From Oscillospiraceae bacterium (lineage in GTDB: Bacteria; Bacillota; Clostridia; Oscillospirales; Oscillospiraceae), in the NCBI GenBank assembly GCA_902779945.1, contig CACZDN010000016.1, positions 1 through 64,000 on the forward strand: a stretch of DNA of 64,000 nucleotides, in the 5' to 3' direction. Shown here in pieces: positions 40,462 through 47,737 of the stretch. A model generated the notes under the pieces. It was not told the origin of the DNA, ran no database searches, and was given only the letters and a program-made list of their open reading frames with translations. Within the stretch, counting starts at the first letter, position 1, and each line of letters opens with the position of its first letter. Position numbers and translations under genes: made by a program.

Positions 40462-41895
40462 ATGACCGAAAAGCGCAATATCTGTCTCGTCAACGATGCC
40501 TTCCCGCCGGAGATCGACGGGGTGGCCAATGCCGTTTTGAACTACGCGGACATCATCAGCCGCAGCAGCCGCGTCACCGTCGTCACGCCGGACAACCCGG
40601 AGGCGGATGACTCCGTATACAGCTTCCCCGTGCTGCGCTATCCCAGCGTGGACCTCACGAAGCTGGTGGGTTATTACGCGGGCTTCCCCTTCTCGCCCGA
40701 GGTGCAGAAACGCCTTGTGGCGGAGGGCTTCGACCTCATCCACACCCACTGCCCCATCACGTCCACCATGCTGGCCCGCTCCCTGCGCGACAGGATCGAC
40801 GCGCCGGTGGTGCTGACCTACCACACCAAGTTTGACATCGACATCGCCAACGCCATCTCCGGGAAGCTGCTGCAGGAGGAGGCCAAACGCCTGCTGGTCC
40901 AGAACATCGACGCCTGCGATGAGGTCTGGACCGTCAGCCGGGGGGCCGGCGAGAACCTGCGCTCCCTCGGCTTTGAGGGAGACTATATCGTCATGCCGAA
41001 CGGCGTGGACTTCCCCAGAGGCCGGGTGGACGACACGCTCATCGACGAGGTGACCGGGGCCTGTGACCTGCCGGACGGCGTGCCGGTCTTCCTCTTTGTC
41101 GGGCGCATGATGTGGTACAAGGGCATCCGCATCATCCTCGACGCGCTGAAAACCCTGCGCGAATCGGGGCAGGACTACCGCATGGTCTTCGTCGGAGGCG
41201 GCGGCGACCGGGACGAGATCGTCGCTTACACGCAGGAGCTGGGGCTTTCGGACCGGGTTCTGTTTGTCGAGCCCATCCGCGACCGCAGCCGCATCCGCGC
41301 CTGGTATTGCCGCGCCGACCTCTTTCTCTTCCCCTCCACCTTCGATACCAACGGTCTCGTCGTACACGAGGCCGCGGCCTGCGCTCTCGCAAGCGTCCTG
41401 ATCGCGGGCAGCTGCGCCGCGGAGGACGCGGTTGACGGCGTCAGCGGCTTTTTGATCGAGGAGAACGCCGCGAGCATGGCCGCAAAGCTCACGGAGCTGT
41501 GCAAGGCCCCCGAAGTTTTCCGTGCCGTCGGCGACGGGGCGCAGCGCGAGCTCTACATCTCCTGGGACGAGGCTGTCGCCAGCGCGATGGCGCGCTACGA
41601 GATCGTGATCGAAAACTACCGCGCCGGCAAATACCCCCGGCACACCGGCCTCTCCGACGATCTGATCCACAGCATTGCCCGGAGCATGGACGGCTACAAC
41701 CGCAGCGTGGAGTACAGCCGGGCCCGGATGCATGAGCTGAGCGAGAGCTACCGAAAGCTCCGCCGCGAGGTTTTGGAGCAGAGCCAGAAGCTCCAGGGCA
41801 TCACCGCCGACCGGGAAAACGTGCAGGGGCGCCTCACCAAAGAGCTCCGCAGCCGCTTTGAGGATCTGGCGAAGTATTGGGAGAGATTTATGTAG
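40462..41895 (+). CDS. GT4-type glycosyltransferase
   Basis: A 477-residue GT-B glycosyltransferase. N-terminal: NDAFPPEIDGVANAVLNYAD and THCPITSTMLARSLRDRI; C-terminal: FVGRMMWYKGIRIILDALKT and the donor-site segment FDTNGLVVHEAAACA, in which the first acidic residue of the EX7E motif is Asp instead of Glu. It resembles diglucosyl-diacylglycerol synthases and related glycolipid enzymes; the last 80 residues are a charged helical extension. The acceptor is not known. AAGGAG precedes the ATG. It appears monocistronic. Confidence 0.85.
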   Translation: MTEKRNICLVNDAFPPEIDGVANAVLNYADIISRSSRVTVVTPDNPEADDSVYSFPVLRYPSVDLTKLVGYYAGFPFSPEVQKRLVAEGFDLIHTHCPITSTMLARSLRDRIDAPVVLTYHTKFDIDIANAISGKLLQEEAKRLLVQNIDACDEVWTVSRGAGENLRSLGFEGDYIVMPNGVDFPRGRVDDTLIDEVTGACDLPDGVPVFLFVGRMMWYKGIRIILDALKTLRESGQDYRMVFVGGGGDRDEIVAYTQELGLSDRVLFVEPIRDRSRIRAWYCRADLFLFPSTFDTNGLVVHEAAACALASVLIAGSCAAEDAVDGVSGFLIEENAASMAAKLTELCKAPEVFRAVGDGAQRELYISWDEAVASAMARYEIVIENYRAGKYPRHTGLSDDLIHSIARSMDGYNRSVEYSRARMHELSESYRKLRREVLEQSQKLQGITADRENVQGRLTKELRSRFEDLAKYWERFM

Positions 41896-41916
41896 GCCCG
41901 TTTTGCTTCCGCTATC

Positions 41917-42167
41917 GTAACGATTCAGACCCGCGTGTCATCCTGCGCGCAGGCGAAGGAGCTTTTGGGCAACACCGCGCAATTCGCCTGCGGCATCTCC
42001 TGGAAAATTTGCACCCTGATTTCGAGCCTTTTTCTTGAGGTACACAAAGTACATCTGCAAAAAAGTGCCTTTATCAGAACCCAAATTTTCTCAGGATCTG
42101 CGCTTGCCGAATTATGCGGTATTGCCTTTGCGGTATTTATGAAAAATGACAGTGACGGAATCGTTAC
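41917..42167. repeat. Inverted repeat GTAACGATTC / GAATCGTTAC enclosing a MITE-like copy
   Basis: Arms at 41917-41926 and 42158-42167. Between them lie a GTCATCC...GAAGGAG remnant and the MITE-like copy at 41966-42129, as if the element had landed in the loop of an older hairpin. Confidence 0.55.
41966..42129 (-). repeat. MITE-like repeat, subfamily B, full-length copy, reverse orientation
   Basis: GGGCAACACCGCGCAATTCG at one end and GAATTATGCGGTATTGCCTTT at the other; the only nearly complete subfamily B copy. It shows the subfamily B right half (CCGCAGGCGAATTGCGCGG on the reverse strand). Confidence 0.8.
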
Positions 42168-42176
42168 CCGCCATGC

Positions 42177-42250
42177 AAAAATGTAAAGCTCGCTTGACAA
42201 CATTCTTCGGATGTGTTATGCTCCGGTTGTCAAGCGAGCTTTACATTTTT
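42177..42250. promoter_or_regulatory. Perfect 25-bp inverted repeat enclosing the Xre operon promoter (double operator)
   Basis: Left arm 42177-42201 and right arm 42226-42250 are exact reverse complements, with a 24-base centre. Each arm contains TGTAAAGCTCGCTTGACA, itself a nearly perfect dyad (TGTAAAGC / GCTTGACA). The promoter TTGACA (42194-42199) - 17 - TATGCT (42217-42222) starts in the left arm and ends in the centre, so one operator covers the -35 and the other the start of transcription. Confidence 0.8.
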
Positions 42251-42271
42251 CTTTTTGAGGAAGGTGACGGA

Positions 42272-42469
42272 TTGAAGAATCGAATCGAGGAAATACGAAA
42301 CGCGAGGGGCATACGGCAGGAGGAATTTGCCCGGCTGATGGGGGTATCGCGGCAGACGATCAGCTCGCTCGAGAACGGCCGCTATAACCCCTCCATCCTG
42401 CTGGCGCACAGGATCGCGGCCTTCTTCGGGCTGACGATCGAGGAAGTCTTTATCTTTGAGGAGGAATAA
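42272..42469 (+). CDS. Xre-family (YozG-like) transcription regulator
   Basis: A 65-residue single-domain helix-turn-helix protein: RQEEFARLMGVSRQTISSLE with the conserved NGRYNPSILLAHRIAAFFG tail and VFIFEEE end, typical of the small YozG/YqaE-like regulators that precede a two-to-four-span membrane protein. The start is TTG 42272, 5 bases after GAAGGTGA; the frame stays open upstream but that part is the operator region. It very likely represses its own operon through the double operator. The membrane protein gene starts 2 bases after its stop. Confidence 0.9.
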   Translation: MKNRIEEIRNARGIRQEEFARLMGVSRQTISSLENGRYNPSILLAHRIAAFFGLTIEEVFIFEEE

Positions 42470-42471
42470 AC

Positions 42472-42879
42472 ATGTACTACAACAACTGGAGACTGGCGCT
42501 GAGCATCTTCTGGGCCGTCCTCGGCGCGGTGCTGATCGTGCTGACACAAACGGAGCTGCTGGATTCCTCGATGTACTCCGGCATGGGCGGCGCGCTGGTC
42601 GCCGTCGGGGCGCTGCAGATCGCGCGGAACCTGAAATACCGGAAGGACCCCGCGTACCGCGAGAAGATCGACATTGAGCTGCAGGACGAGCGCAGCCGTT
42701 ATCTACGACAGAAAAGCTGGGCCTGGACCGGCTACGTGGTGGTGCTCGTTGAGGGCGTCGGCGCGATCGCGGCAGCGTTGCTCGGGAACCGGACCGTGCA
42801 GCTCGCGCTCTCCTATTCCGTGTGGCTGATCATTTTTGTGTACTGGGTATCGTATCTGGTCCTGAGCCGGAAGTACTGA
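42472..42879 (+). CDS. Membrane protein co-transcribed with the Xre regulator
   Basis: A 135-residue protein with four predicted helices (RLALSIFWAVLGAVLIVL, GMGGALVAVGALQIARNL, GYVVVLVEGVGAIAAALL, YSVWLIIFVYWVSYLVL) and a conserved acidic/basic loop DPAYREKIDIELQDERSRYL between the second and third. The DERxxxLRxKxW motif is common to DUF2178-like partners of YozG-type regulators. Function is unknown. The pair is a one-promoter operon. Confidence 0.8.
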   Translation: MYYNNWRLALSIFWAVLGAVLIVLTQTELLDSSMYSGMGGALVAVGALQIARNLKYRKDPAYREKIDIELQDERSRYLRQKSWAWTGYVVVLVEGVGAIAAALLGNRTVQLALSYSVWLIIFVYWVSYLVLSRKY

Positions 42880-42912
42880 CGGGCACTTTGCCTCTTCGCG
42901 CACATTTTCTCT

Positions 42913-43035
42913 TGGGCAACACCGCGCAATCCGCTTGCGGCATCTCCTGGAAAATTTGCGCCCTGATTTCGAGCCTTTTTCTTGAGGTACACAAAGTACA
43001 TCTGCGAAAAAGTGCCTTTATCAGAACCCAAATTT
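42913..43035 (-). repeat. MITE-like repeat, subfamily B, truncated, reverse orientation
   Basis: TGGGCAACACCGCGCAATCC followed by the subfamily B body through CAGAACCCAAATT, where it stops; the left terminal repeat (GAATTATGCGGT...) is missing. The break is at the presumed promoter of the GntR operon. Confidence 0.75.
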
Positions 43036-43075
43036 ACTAATTGACTAATACAGCAATACAGAGGAGGTGCCGCCT

Positions 43076-43459
43076 TTGCTTTGGCATTTCGATAACGAGC
43101 TGCCGATCTATACGCAGCTTGTCAGCCGGATCAAGCTCGCCATCGCGACGGGTGAGCTGGCGCCCGGGTCGCGGATGACCCCGGTGCGGGACCTGTCGCT
43201 GGAGGCGGGCGTGAACCCGAACACCATGCAGCGGGCGCTGCAGCAGTTGGAGCGCGAGGGGCTTGTCTATTCCCAGCGCGGCAACGGCCGCTATATCACC
43301 GAGGATACGGCCGCGGTCGCGCGGGTGCGGGACGCGCTCGCCGCCGGACATGTCCGGCGCTACCGCGAGGCCATGCGCGGTCTCGGCTACTCGGACGAGG
43401 AGATGAAAGCGCTGCTCAGCTGCGGCGCGGAGGAGGACGAAGATGGAAAACTGCCTTGA
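43076..43459 (+). CDS. GntR-family (YtrA-type) regulator
   Basis: A 127-residue regulator with an N-terminal winged helix (PIYTQLVSRIKLAIATGELA, RDLSLEAGVNPNTMQRALQQ, GLVYSQRGNGRYI) and a short helical tail, as in the YtrA subfamily that controls ABC exporters. The start is TTG 43076, 8 bases after GAGGAGG; an in-frame GTG at 43067 overlaps the ribosome site. The gene overlaps the following ATPase gene by 17 bases. Two ACTAAT-type words (ACTAATTGACTAATACAG, 43036-43053) just upstream may be its operator. Confidence 0.88.
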   Translation: MLWHFDNELPIYTQLVSRIKLAIATGELAPGSRMTPVRDLSLEAGVNPNTMQRALQQLEREGLVYSQRGNGRYITEDTAAVARVRDALAAGHVRRYREAMRGLGYSDEEMKALLSCGAEEDEDGKLP

Positions 43460-44141
43460 ATGCACAGAGCTGACCCGGCGTTTCGGCCCTGTGGCGGCGC
43501 TGGACGCGGTGAGCCTGCGCATCGCGCCGGGCCGCGTGGTCGGCCTGCTGGGGCCGAACGGGAGCGGCAAGACCACGCTCATCAAGCTGGCAACCGGGCT
43601 TTTGACCCCGACGGCGGGCAGGATCGCGGTATGCGGCCTTGCGCCCGGAAAGGAGAGCAAGGCGCTGGTGAGCTATCTGCCGGACCGGATGTGTCTGCCG
43701 GAGTGGATGAGCGCGGAGGAGCTCATGGACTACTACGCCGATTTCTTCGCAGACTTTGACCGCGCAAAGGCCGCCGACATGCTGGCGCGTCTCGGACTGC
43801 GGGCGGAGCAGAAGGTCTCGCAGATGTCCAAGGGCACGAAGGAGAAGGTGCAGCTCGTCCTTGTCATGAGCCGGAGCGCAAAGCTCTACCTGCTGGACGA
43901 GCCCATCGGCGGCGTGGACCCCGCGACACGGGACTATATTCTCGACACCATCATCCGCAACTACAGCGAGGACGCGGGCGTGGTAATCTCCACGCATCTC
44001 ATCTCCGACGTGGAGAACGTGCTGGACGACGTGATCTTCCTGCGCGAGGGCAAGGTCGCCATGCAGGCCAGCGCCGACGACATGCGCGAGCAGTACGGCA
44101 AGAGCGTGGACGCGGTATTCCGGGAGGTGTTCAAATGTTAG
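43443..44141 (+). CDS. ABC exporter ATPase
   Basis: A 232-residue ATPase: GLLGPNGSGKTTLIKLATG (Walker A, about 35-53), a degenerate signature MSKGTKEKVQLVL in place of LSGGQ, and Walker B LYLLDEPIGGVDPATRD. The degenerate signature is usual for ATPases of the YtrB/BcrA-like group paired with YtrA regulators. It overlaps the GntR gene upstream and the permease gene downstream (by 7 bases), so all three are translationally coupled. Probably exports a peptide or cell-wall-active compound; substrate unknown. Confidence 0.9.
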   Translation: MENCLECTELTRRFGPVAALDAVSLRIAPGRVVGLLGPNGSGKTTLIKLATGLLTPTAGRIAVCGLAPGKESKALVSYLPDRMCLPEWMSAEELMDYYADFFADFDRAKAADMLARLGLRAEQKVSQMSKGTKEKVQLVLVMSRSAKLYLLDEPIGGVDPATRDYILDTIIRNYSEDAGVVISTHLISDVENVLDDVIFLREGKVAMQASADDMREQYGKSVDAVFREVFKC

Positions 44142-44956
44142 GCAGGCTTATCAGGCACGAGTTTCGCGCGACCGGGCGCATCATGCTCCCCCTCCTCGCG
44201 GCGGAGCTGATCCTCGCGGTGCTGGCGGGCTTCTCGGTGCGCGGCCTTGCGCGCATGGAGGATATGAGCTTTCTGCGCTCGATGTACGTCATGACGCTCA
44301 TCGTTTTCGGGCTCGGCATGTTCGCCATCGCGGTGGTGGCTTTCGTGCTGATGATCCAGCGCTTTTACAGGAGCCTTCTGCGGGACGAGGGTTATCTCTC
44401 CATGACGCTGCCCGTTACAGTGGACGCGCAGATCTGGGCGAAGCTCCTCAGCTCCTTTGTGTGGTTTATCGCGGTGGGGGCGCTGTTTTTCCTGTCGATG
44501 TTCGTCGTGATGAGCATCGGTTCCTATATCACGCTCCCCGATCAGGAGGAGCTGCTGGAGATGCTGCACGCCATGCGGGAGGCGCTTCGTGAGCTCGGTG
44601 TCGGGAGCATGATCCTCTACCTCCTGGAGATGGCGGCGGTGGTCTTCTTCGGCATCTGCGCCACCTGCCTGCGCTGCTATGCCTCCATGGCCATCGGTTG
44701 CAGCGCGGCGGACCACAAGCTGCTCCTCTCCTTCGTCGCCTATTTTCTGATCGGCATCGCCCTCGGCATGGTGGCGAACGCCGCGGCTTTCGCCGTGCTG
44801 CCCCATATGGACGCGGCCTATTTCTATGAGCGCATCCCGGCGGACCGTCTCATGCATGTCGTGATGCTCGGAAATCTCATCGTTGAGGCGGGGCTCTCCG
44901 CCCTGTTCTACTTCGTGACGCGGTATTTTCTGCAGAACAGGCTGAATCTCGCGTAA
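44135..44956 (+). CDS. ABC-2 type permease of the GntR-controlled exporter
   Basis: A 273-residue protein with six hydrophobic segments (MLPLLAAELILAVLAGF, MTLIVFGLGMFAIAVVAF, FIAVGALFFLSMFVVMS, SMILYLLEMAAVVFFGI, LLLSFVAYFLIGIALGM, LIVEAGLSALFYFVTRYF). The N-terminal LIRHEFRATGR cytoplasmic helix is typical for ABC-2 permeases. It overlaps the ATPase gene by 7 bases and works with it. A repeat-type hairpin follows. Confidence 0.88.
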   Translation: MLGRLIRHEFRATGRIMLPLLAAELILAVLAGFSVRGLARMEDMSFLRSMYVMTLIVFGLGMFAIAVVAFVLMIQRFYRSLLRDEGYLSMTLPVTVDAQIWAKLLSSFVWFIAVGALFFLSMFVVMSIGSYITLPDQEELLEMLHAMREALRELGVGSMILYLLEMAAVVFFGICATCLRCYASMAIGCSAADHKLLLSFVAYFLIGIALGMVANAAAFAVLPHMDAAYFYERIPADRLMHVVMLGNLIVEAGLSALFYFVTRYFLQNRLNLA

Positions 44957-44978
44957 ACGCGGACACGCGCCGCAAAAA

Positions 44979-45040
44979 ATGTCATCCCGAGCGCAAGCGA
45001 AGGATCCTGCCGGGATCCTTCACCGCGTTCGGGATGACAT
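44979..45040. terminator. Two-stage hairpin made of the dispersed GTCATCC repeat
   Basis: ATGTCATCCCGA / TCGGGATGACAT outer arms and GAAGGATCC / GGATCCTTC inner arms, followed by GTCTTTT. It lies between converging genes and probably stops both. Confidence 0.65.
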
Positions 45041-45063
45041 GTCTTTTCGATCCGGCAGCTTTT

Positions 45064-45306
45064 CTACAGGATCTCCTTATACATCGCCGGGGCGTCGGCT
45101 TTGGCGACGTTGTCCTGGACCTGGGTGACCTCGACCTTCAGGGTGCGCTGGCCGAAGGCGATCTCGATCACGTCGCCCACCTTGACCTGGTAGCTCGCCT
45201 TGGCCTGGCGGCCGTTGACGAGGATGCGGTCGGCGTCGCAGGCGTCATTCGCCACGGTGCGGCGCTTGATGAGCCGCGAGACCTTCAGATATTTGTCCAG
45301 ACGCAT
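45064..45306 (-). CDS. S4-domain RNA-binding protein (RqcP/YabO type)
   Basis: An 80-residue S4 domain: MRLDKYLKVSRLIKRRTVAN, ILVNGRQAKASYQVKVGDVI. Small S4 proteins of this kind bind the 50S subunit in ribosome quality control (RqcP in Bacillus) and are often encoded next to the HU gene, as here. GGAGGGATT precedes ATG 45306; the open frame further upstream lies in the HU terminator. Expression may be read-through from the HU promoter. Confidence 0.9.
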   Translation of the reverse strand: MRLDKYLKVSRLIKRRTVANDACDADRILVNGRQAKASYQVKVGDVIEIAFGQRTLKVEVTQVQDNVAKADAPAMYKEIL

Positions 45307-45342
45307 CAAACAATCCCTCCTCCGGTTTTCCGTTTCACTGCT

Positions 45343-45376
45343 GAAAAAGACCGCCTTTCCGAACGGAGAGGCGGTC
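45343..45376 (-). terminator. Terminator / attenuator after the HU gene
   Basis: Minus strand GACCGCCTCTCCG-TT-CGGAAAGGCGGTC followed by TTTTTC, between HU and the S4 gene. Confidence 0.75.
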
Positions 45377-45395
45377 ACACGCATTGCGTCTGTAA

Positions 45396-45671
45396 TTACT
45401 TGGCAACGGCGTCCTTGAGGGCTTTGCCGGCTTTGAAGACAGGAACACTGCTCTCGGGGATCTCGATCTCTTCCTTGGTTCTGGGGTTGCGGCCAACGCG
45501 CGCGTTGCGCTTCTTGGTCTCAAAGGAACCGAAGCCGACGAGCTGGACCTTGCCGCCCGCGACGAGCTCAGCCGAGACGGCCTCGATCGCGGCGTTGACG
45601 GCCTTCTCACTGTCCTTCTTGGAGAGACCGGACTTCTCAGCGACTACAGCGACTAATTCTGCCTTATTCAT
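45396..45671 (-). CDS. hup: HU-type DNA-binding protein
   Basis: A 91-residue histone-like protein with the standard fold: [20 protein letters not shown] at the start, [20 protein letters not shown] and [20 protein letters not shown] (DNA-binding arm with its proline). It bends and compacts DNA as a dimer. AGGAGG lies 9 bases before the ATG. A long leader of about 120 bases separates it from the promoter. Expected to be highly expressed. Confidence 0.97.
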   Translation of the reverse strand: MNKAELVAVVAEKSGLSKKDSEKAVNAAIEAVSAELVAGGKVQLVGFGSFETKKRNARVGRNPRTKEEIEIPESSVPVFKAGKALKDAVAK

Positions 45672-45795
45672 TACTGGTTTCCTCCTGAATTATGGTTGGC
45701 TTTTATGCCATGTTATGGTGAGTTTTCCCGCTATTTTGCGGATTACTCATGCTCCTTACGCGCCGAAAAACCAACCCGGCGCTGAAAGCAAATAG

Positions 45796-45824
45796 ACTCT
45801 ACCATATTTCTCTCTGTTTCGCAA
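45796..45824 (-). promoter_or_regulatory. Promoter of the HU gene
   Basis: Minus strand TTGCGA (45819-45824), 17 bases, TAGAGT (45796-45801). Confidence 0.5.
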
Positions 45825-45863
45825 GACCTTATTTGTGTTTTTTCAAGCATTTTGTACCACTTC

Positions 45864-47522
45864 TCAGCGCATATGGAGAATTCGTGCAATTTTTTCTCCA
45901 CCGGGGATGAGCTTCATGTCCTCTTTTGTCACCGCTCTGAACGCGATGGCGGCAATGAGGTAGACCGCGACGGCTGCGAGGATCGCAATTCCCATGGCGA
46001 GCAGGGTCCCGAGACGGCGGTAATGCATCAGCGCGCGCTGCAGGATGCCAAAGACGCCCCAGGCCGTGAGGCCCATGAGCGCGCTCGCGAGGACCGGACC
46101 CGTGAAGACCTTCAAAAGCCGCGGCCTGTGCGAGAGCGTGCGGCACATGAAGAGATAGTTCATCGCGGCCATGGTGCAGTAGCTGCACAGCGTCCCGATC
46201 GGCGCGCCGTAGATGTTGACGTCCCGGCGGGCGACAAGGAACCAGTTGATCACGATTTTGATGACGCCGCCCGTGATGAGCGTGAGCATGGTGAGCTTCT
46301 CGCGCCCCGAGGCCTGGAGCACGGCATTTTCCATCAGCACGAGGCAGACGAAGAAGGAGGCCGCGCCCATGATCTTCAAAAGCCCCGCGCCCGCGAGATG
46401 GCTGCCGGGATAGAGGACCTGCATGATCGGCTCTGCCAGCACCGCGAGGCCCACGCCCATCGGGATGGCGAGGAAGGCCGAGATGCGCATCGAGTCCTCG
46501 GACACGGCGGCGGCGGTCTTGAACTCGCGCCTGGCCAGGGCCCCGGAGATGGCCGGGACGATGGAGATGGTCAGCGGCGTGATGAAGGCCGCGGGCAGGT
46601 TGAAGAGCGTCTGCGCCTTGCCGTACACGCCGTAGAGCACCTTCGCCTCCCGGTAGCTGAAGCCGGCGGCGCTCTGCAGGCGGTTCATACAGAGCTTGGA
46701 GTCCACGCTGTTCAAAAGCGCCATGATGCACGCGCCGGTGGCGATGGGGATGCCGATGGTGAGGATGTCGCGGACGATCCTGAGGGCGGGGTCAGCCGTG
46801 TCGTCGTCCTCCGGCACATCGTTCGGGTCGACGACGCCGGCGGTGTAGGGCCCGGAGAGGGCGGCGTAGTGCCGGCGCTTGTAGACGATCATATACCCGA
46901 GCGACACCGCCGAGCCGACGGATACGCCGAAGATTGCGCCCGCCGAGCCCATGGGCAGGGCCATGGGGTCCCCGCGGTATGCCCGCAGGACCAGCACCGC
47001 GATCACGAGGCCGGAGACGACCTTGAAGAAGACCTCCAGCACCTCGTCCACGGTGGTGGGGAGCATGTTGCCGTTGCCCTGGCAGTAGCCGCGATAGGCG
47101 GACACGATGCACACCAGCAGGATCGCCGGGGCCATTGCCCGCACGCTGGGGCCCGCGTCGGGGTTTTCCAGATATGTGGAGGCCAGCCAGTTCGGGAAGC
47201 AGAACATGATGAGGGCAAAGACCGTGCCGATCACCGTAAACGTGACAAGGGCGACGCGGAAGGTCTTCTCCTCCTGCCGGACCCGCCCGTTGGCGTCCGC
47301 CTCGGCCACCATGCGCGACAGCGCCACCGGCAGGCCCGCAGTCGCGAGGGTGAAGAAGATGTAGTAGATGCTGTACGCGCCCATGAACATCGAGTAGCCC
47401 TCGTCCCCCAGGATATTGCCGAGGGGGATCTTGTAGCAGAAGCCCAGGATCTTCATGATGATGACGCCGACGGTCAGAATGGCCGCTCCGTGCATGTAGT
47501 TTTGGCCTTTGGTTTTAGACAT
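45864..47522 (-). CDS. MVF-family flippase (SpoVB-like polysaccharide/lipid II exporter)
   Basis: A 552-residue membrane protein with about fourteen hydrophobic helices and the family motifs KTKGQNYMHGAAILTVGVII, LGNILGDEGYSMFMGAYSIY and GLPVALSRMVAEADANGR. The closest group is SpoVB/stage V sporulation protein B and related oligosaccharidyl-lipid flippases; spore cortex precursor transport is likely but a general role cannot be excluded. ATG 47522 is preceded by GGAGG at 6 bases; the open extension to 47657 is repeat sequence. It appears monocistronic. Confidence 0.88.
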   Translation of the reverse strand: MSKTKGQNYMHGAAILTVGVIIMKILGFCYKIPLGNILGDEGYSMFMGAYSIYYIFFTLATAGLPVALSRMVAEADANGRVRQEEKTFRVALVTFTVIGTVFALIMFCFPNWLASTYLENPDAGPSVRAMAPAILLVCIVSAYRGYCQGNGNMLPTTVDEVLEVFFKVVSGLVIAVLVLRAYRGDPMALPMGSAGAIFGVSVGSAVSLGYMIVYKRRHYAALSGPYTAGVVDPNDVPEDDDTADPALRIVRDILTIGIPIATGACIMALLNSVDSKLCMNRLQSAAGFSYREAKVLYGVYGKAQTLFNLPAAFITPLTISIVPAISGALARREFKTAAAVSEDSMRISAFLAIPMGVGLAVLAEPIMQVLYPGSHLAGAGLLKIMGAASFFVCLVLMENAVLQASGREKLTMLTLITGGVIKIVINWFLVARRDVNIYGAPIGTLCSYCTMAAMNYLFMCRTLSHRPRLLKVFTGPVLASALMGLTAWGVFGILQRALMHYRRLGTLLAMGIAILAAVAVYLIAAIAFRAVTKEDMKLIPGGEKIARILHMR

Positions 47523-47533
47523 TTGCGACCTCC

Positions 47534-47737
47534 AAATGAGAGTGGAGTTGGGCGAGAGTGAAGTGTGGAGAGTGGTGTTGTGGTGTCGCTGCGCGACGAT
47601 TGAAAATGTGCGCATGTCATCCTGAACGTCAGCGAAGGAACCCGTGGTTGGTTGCAATTGGTACGGGATTCTTCGCTTCGCTCAGAATGACACAGTTTTT
47701 AAATTTGTCCCCGAAGGGGACACATTAACTCCACTCT
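47534..47737. repeat. Dispersed repeats between the flippase and FAD-dehydrogenase genes
   Basis: An outer pair of GAGAGTGGAGT-like / ACTCCACTCTTCACTCTC arms encloses ATGTCATCCTGAACG...CTCAGAATGACA and a GTCCCC-GAA-GGGGAC hairpin (47707-47721). No reading frame. Confidence 0.5.
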
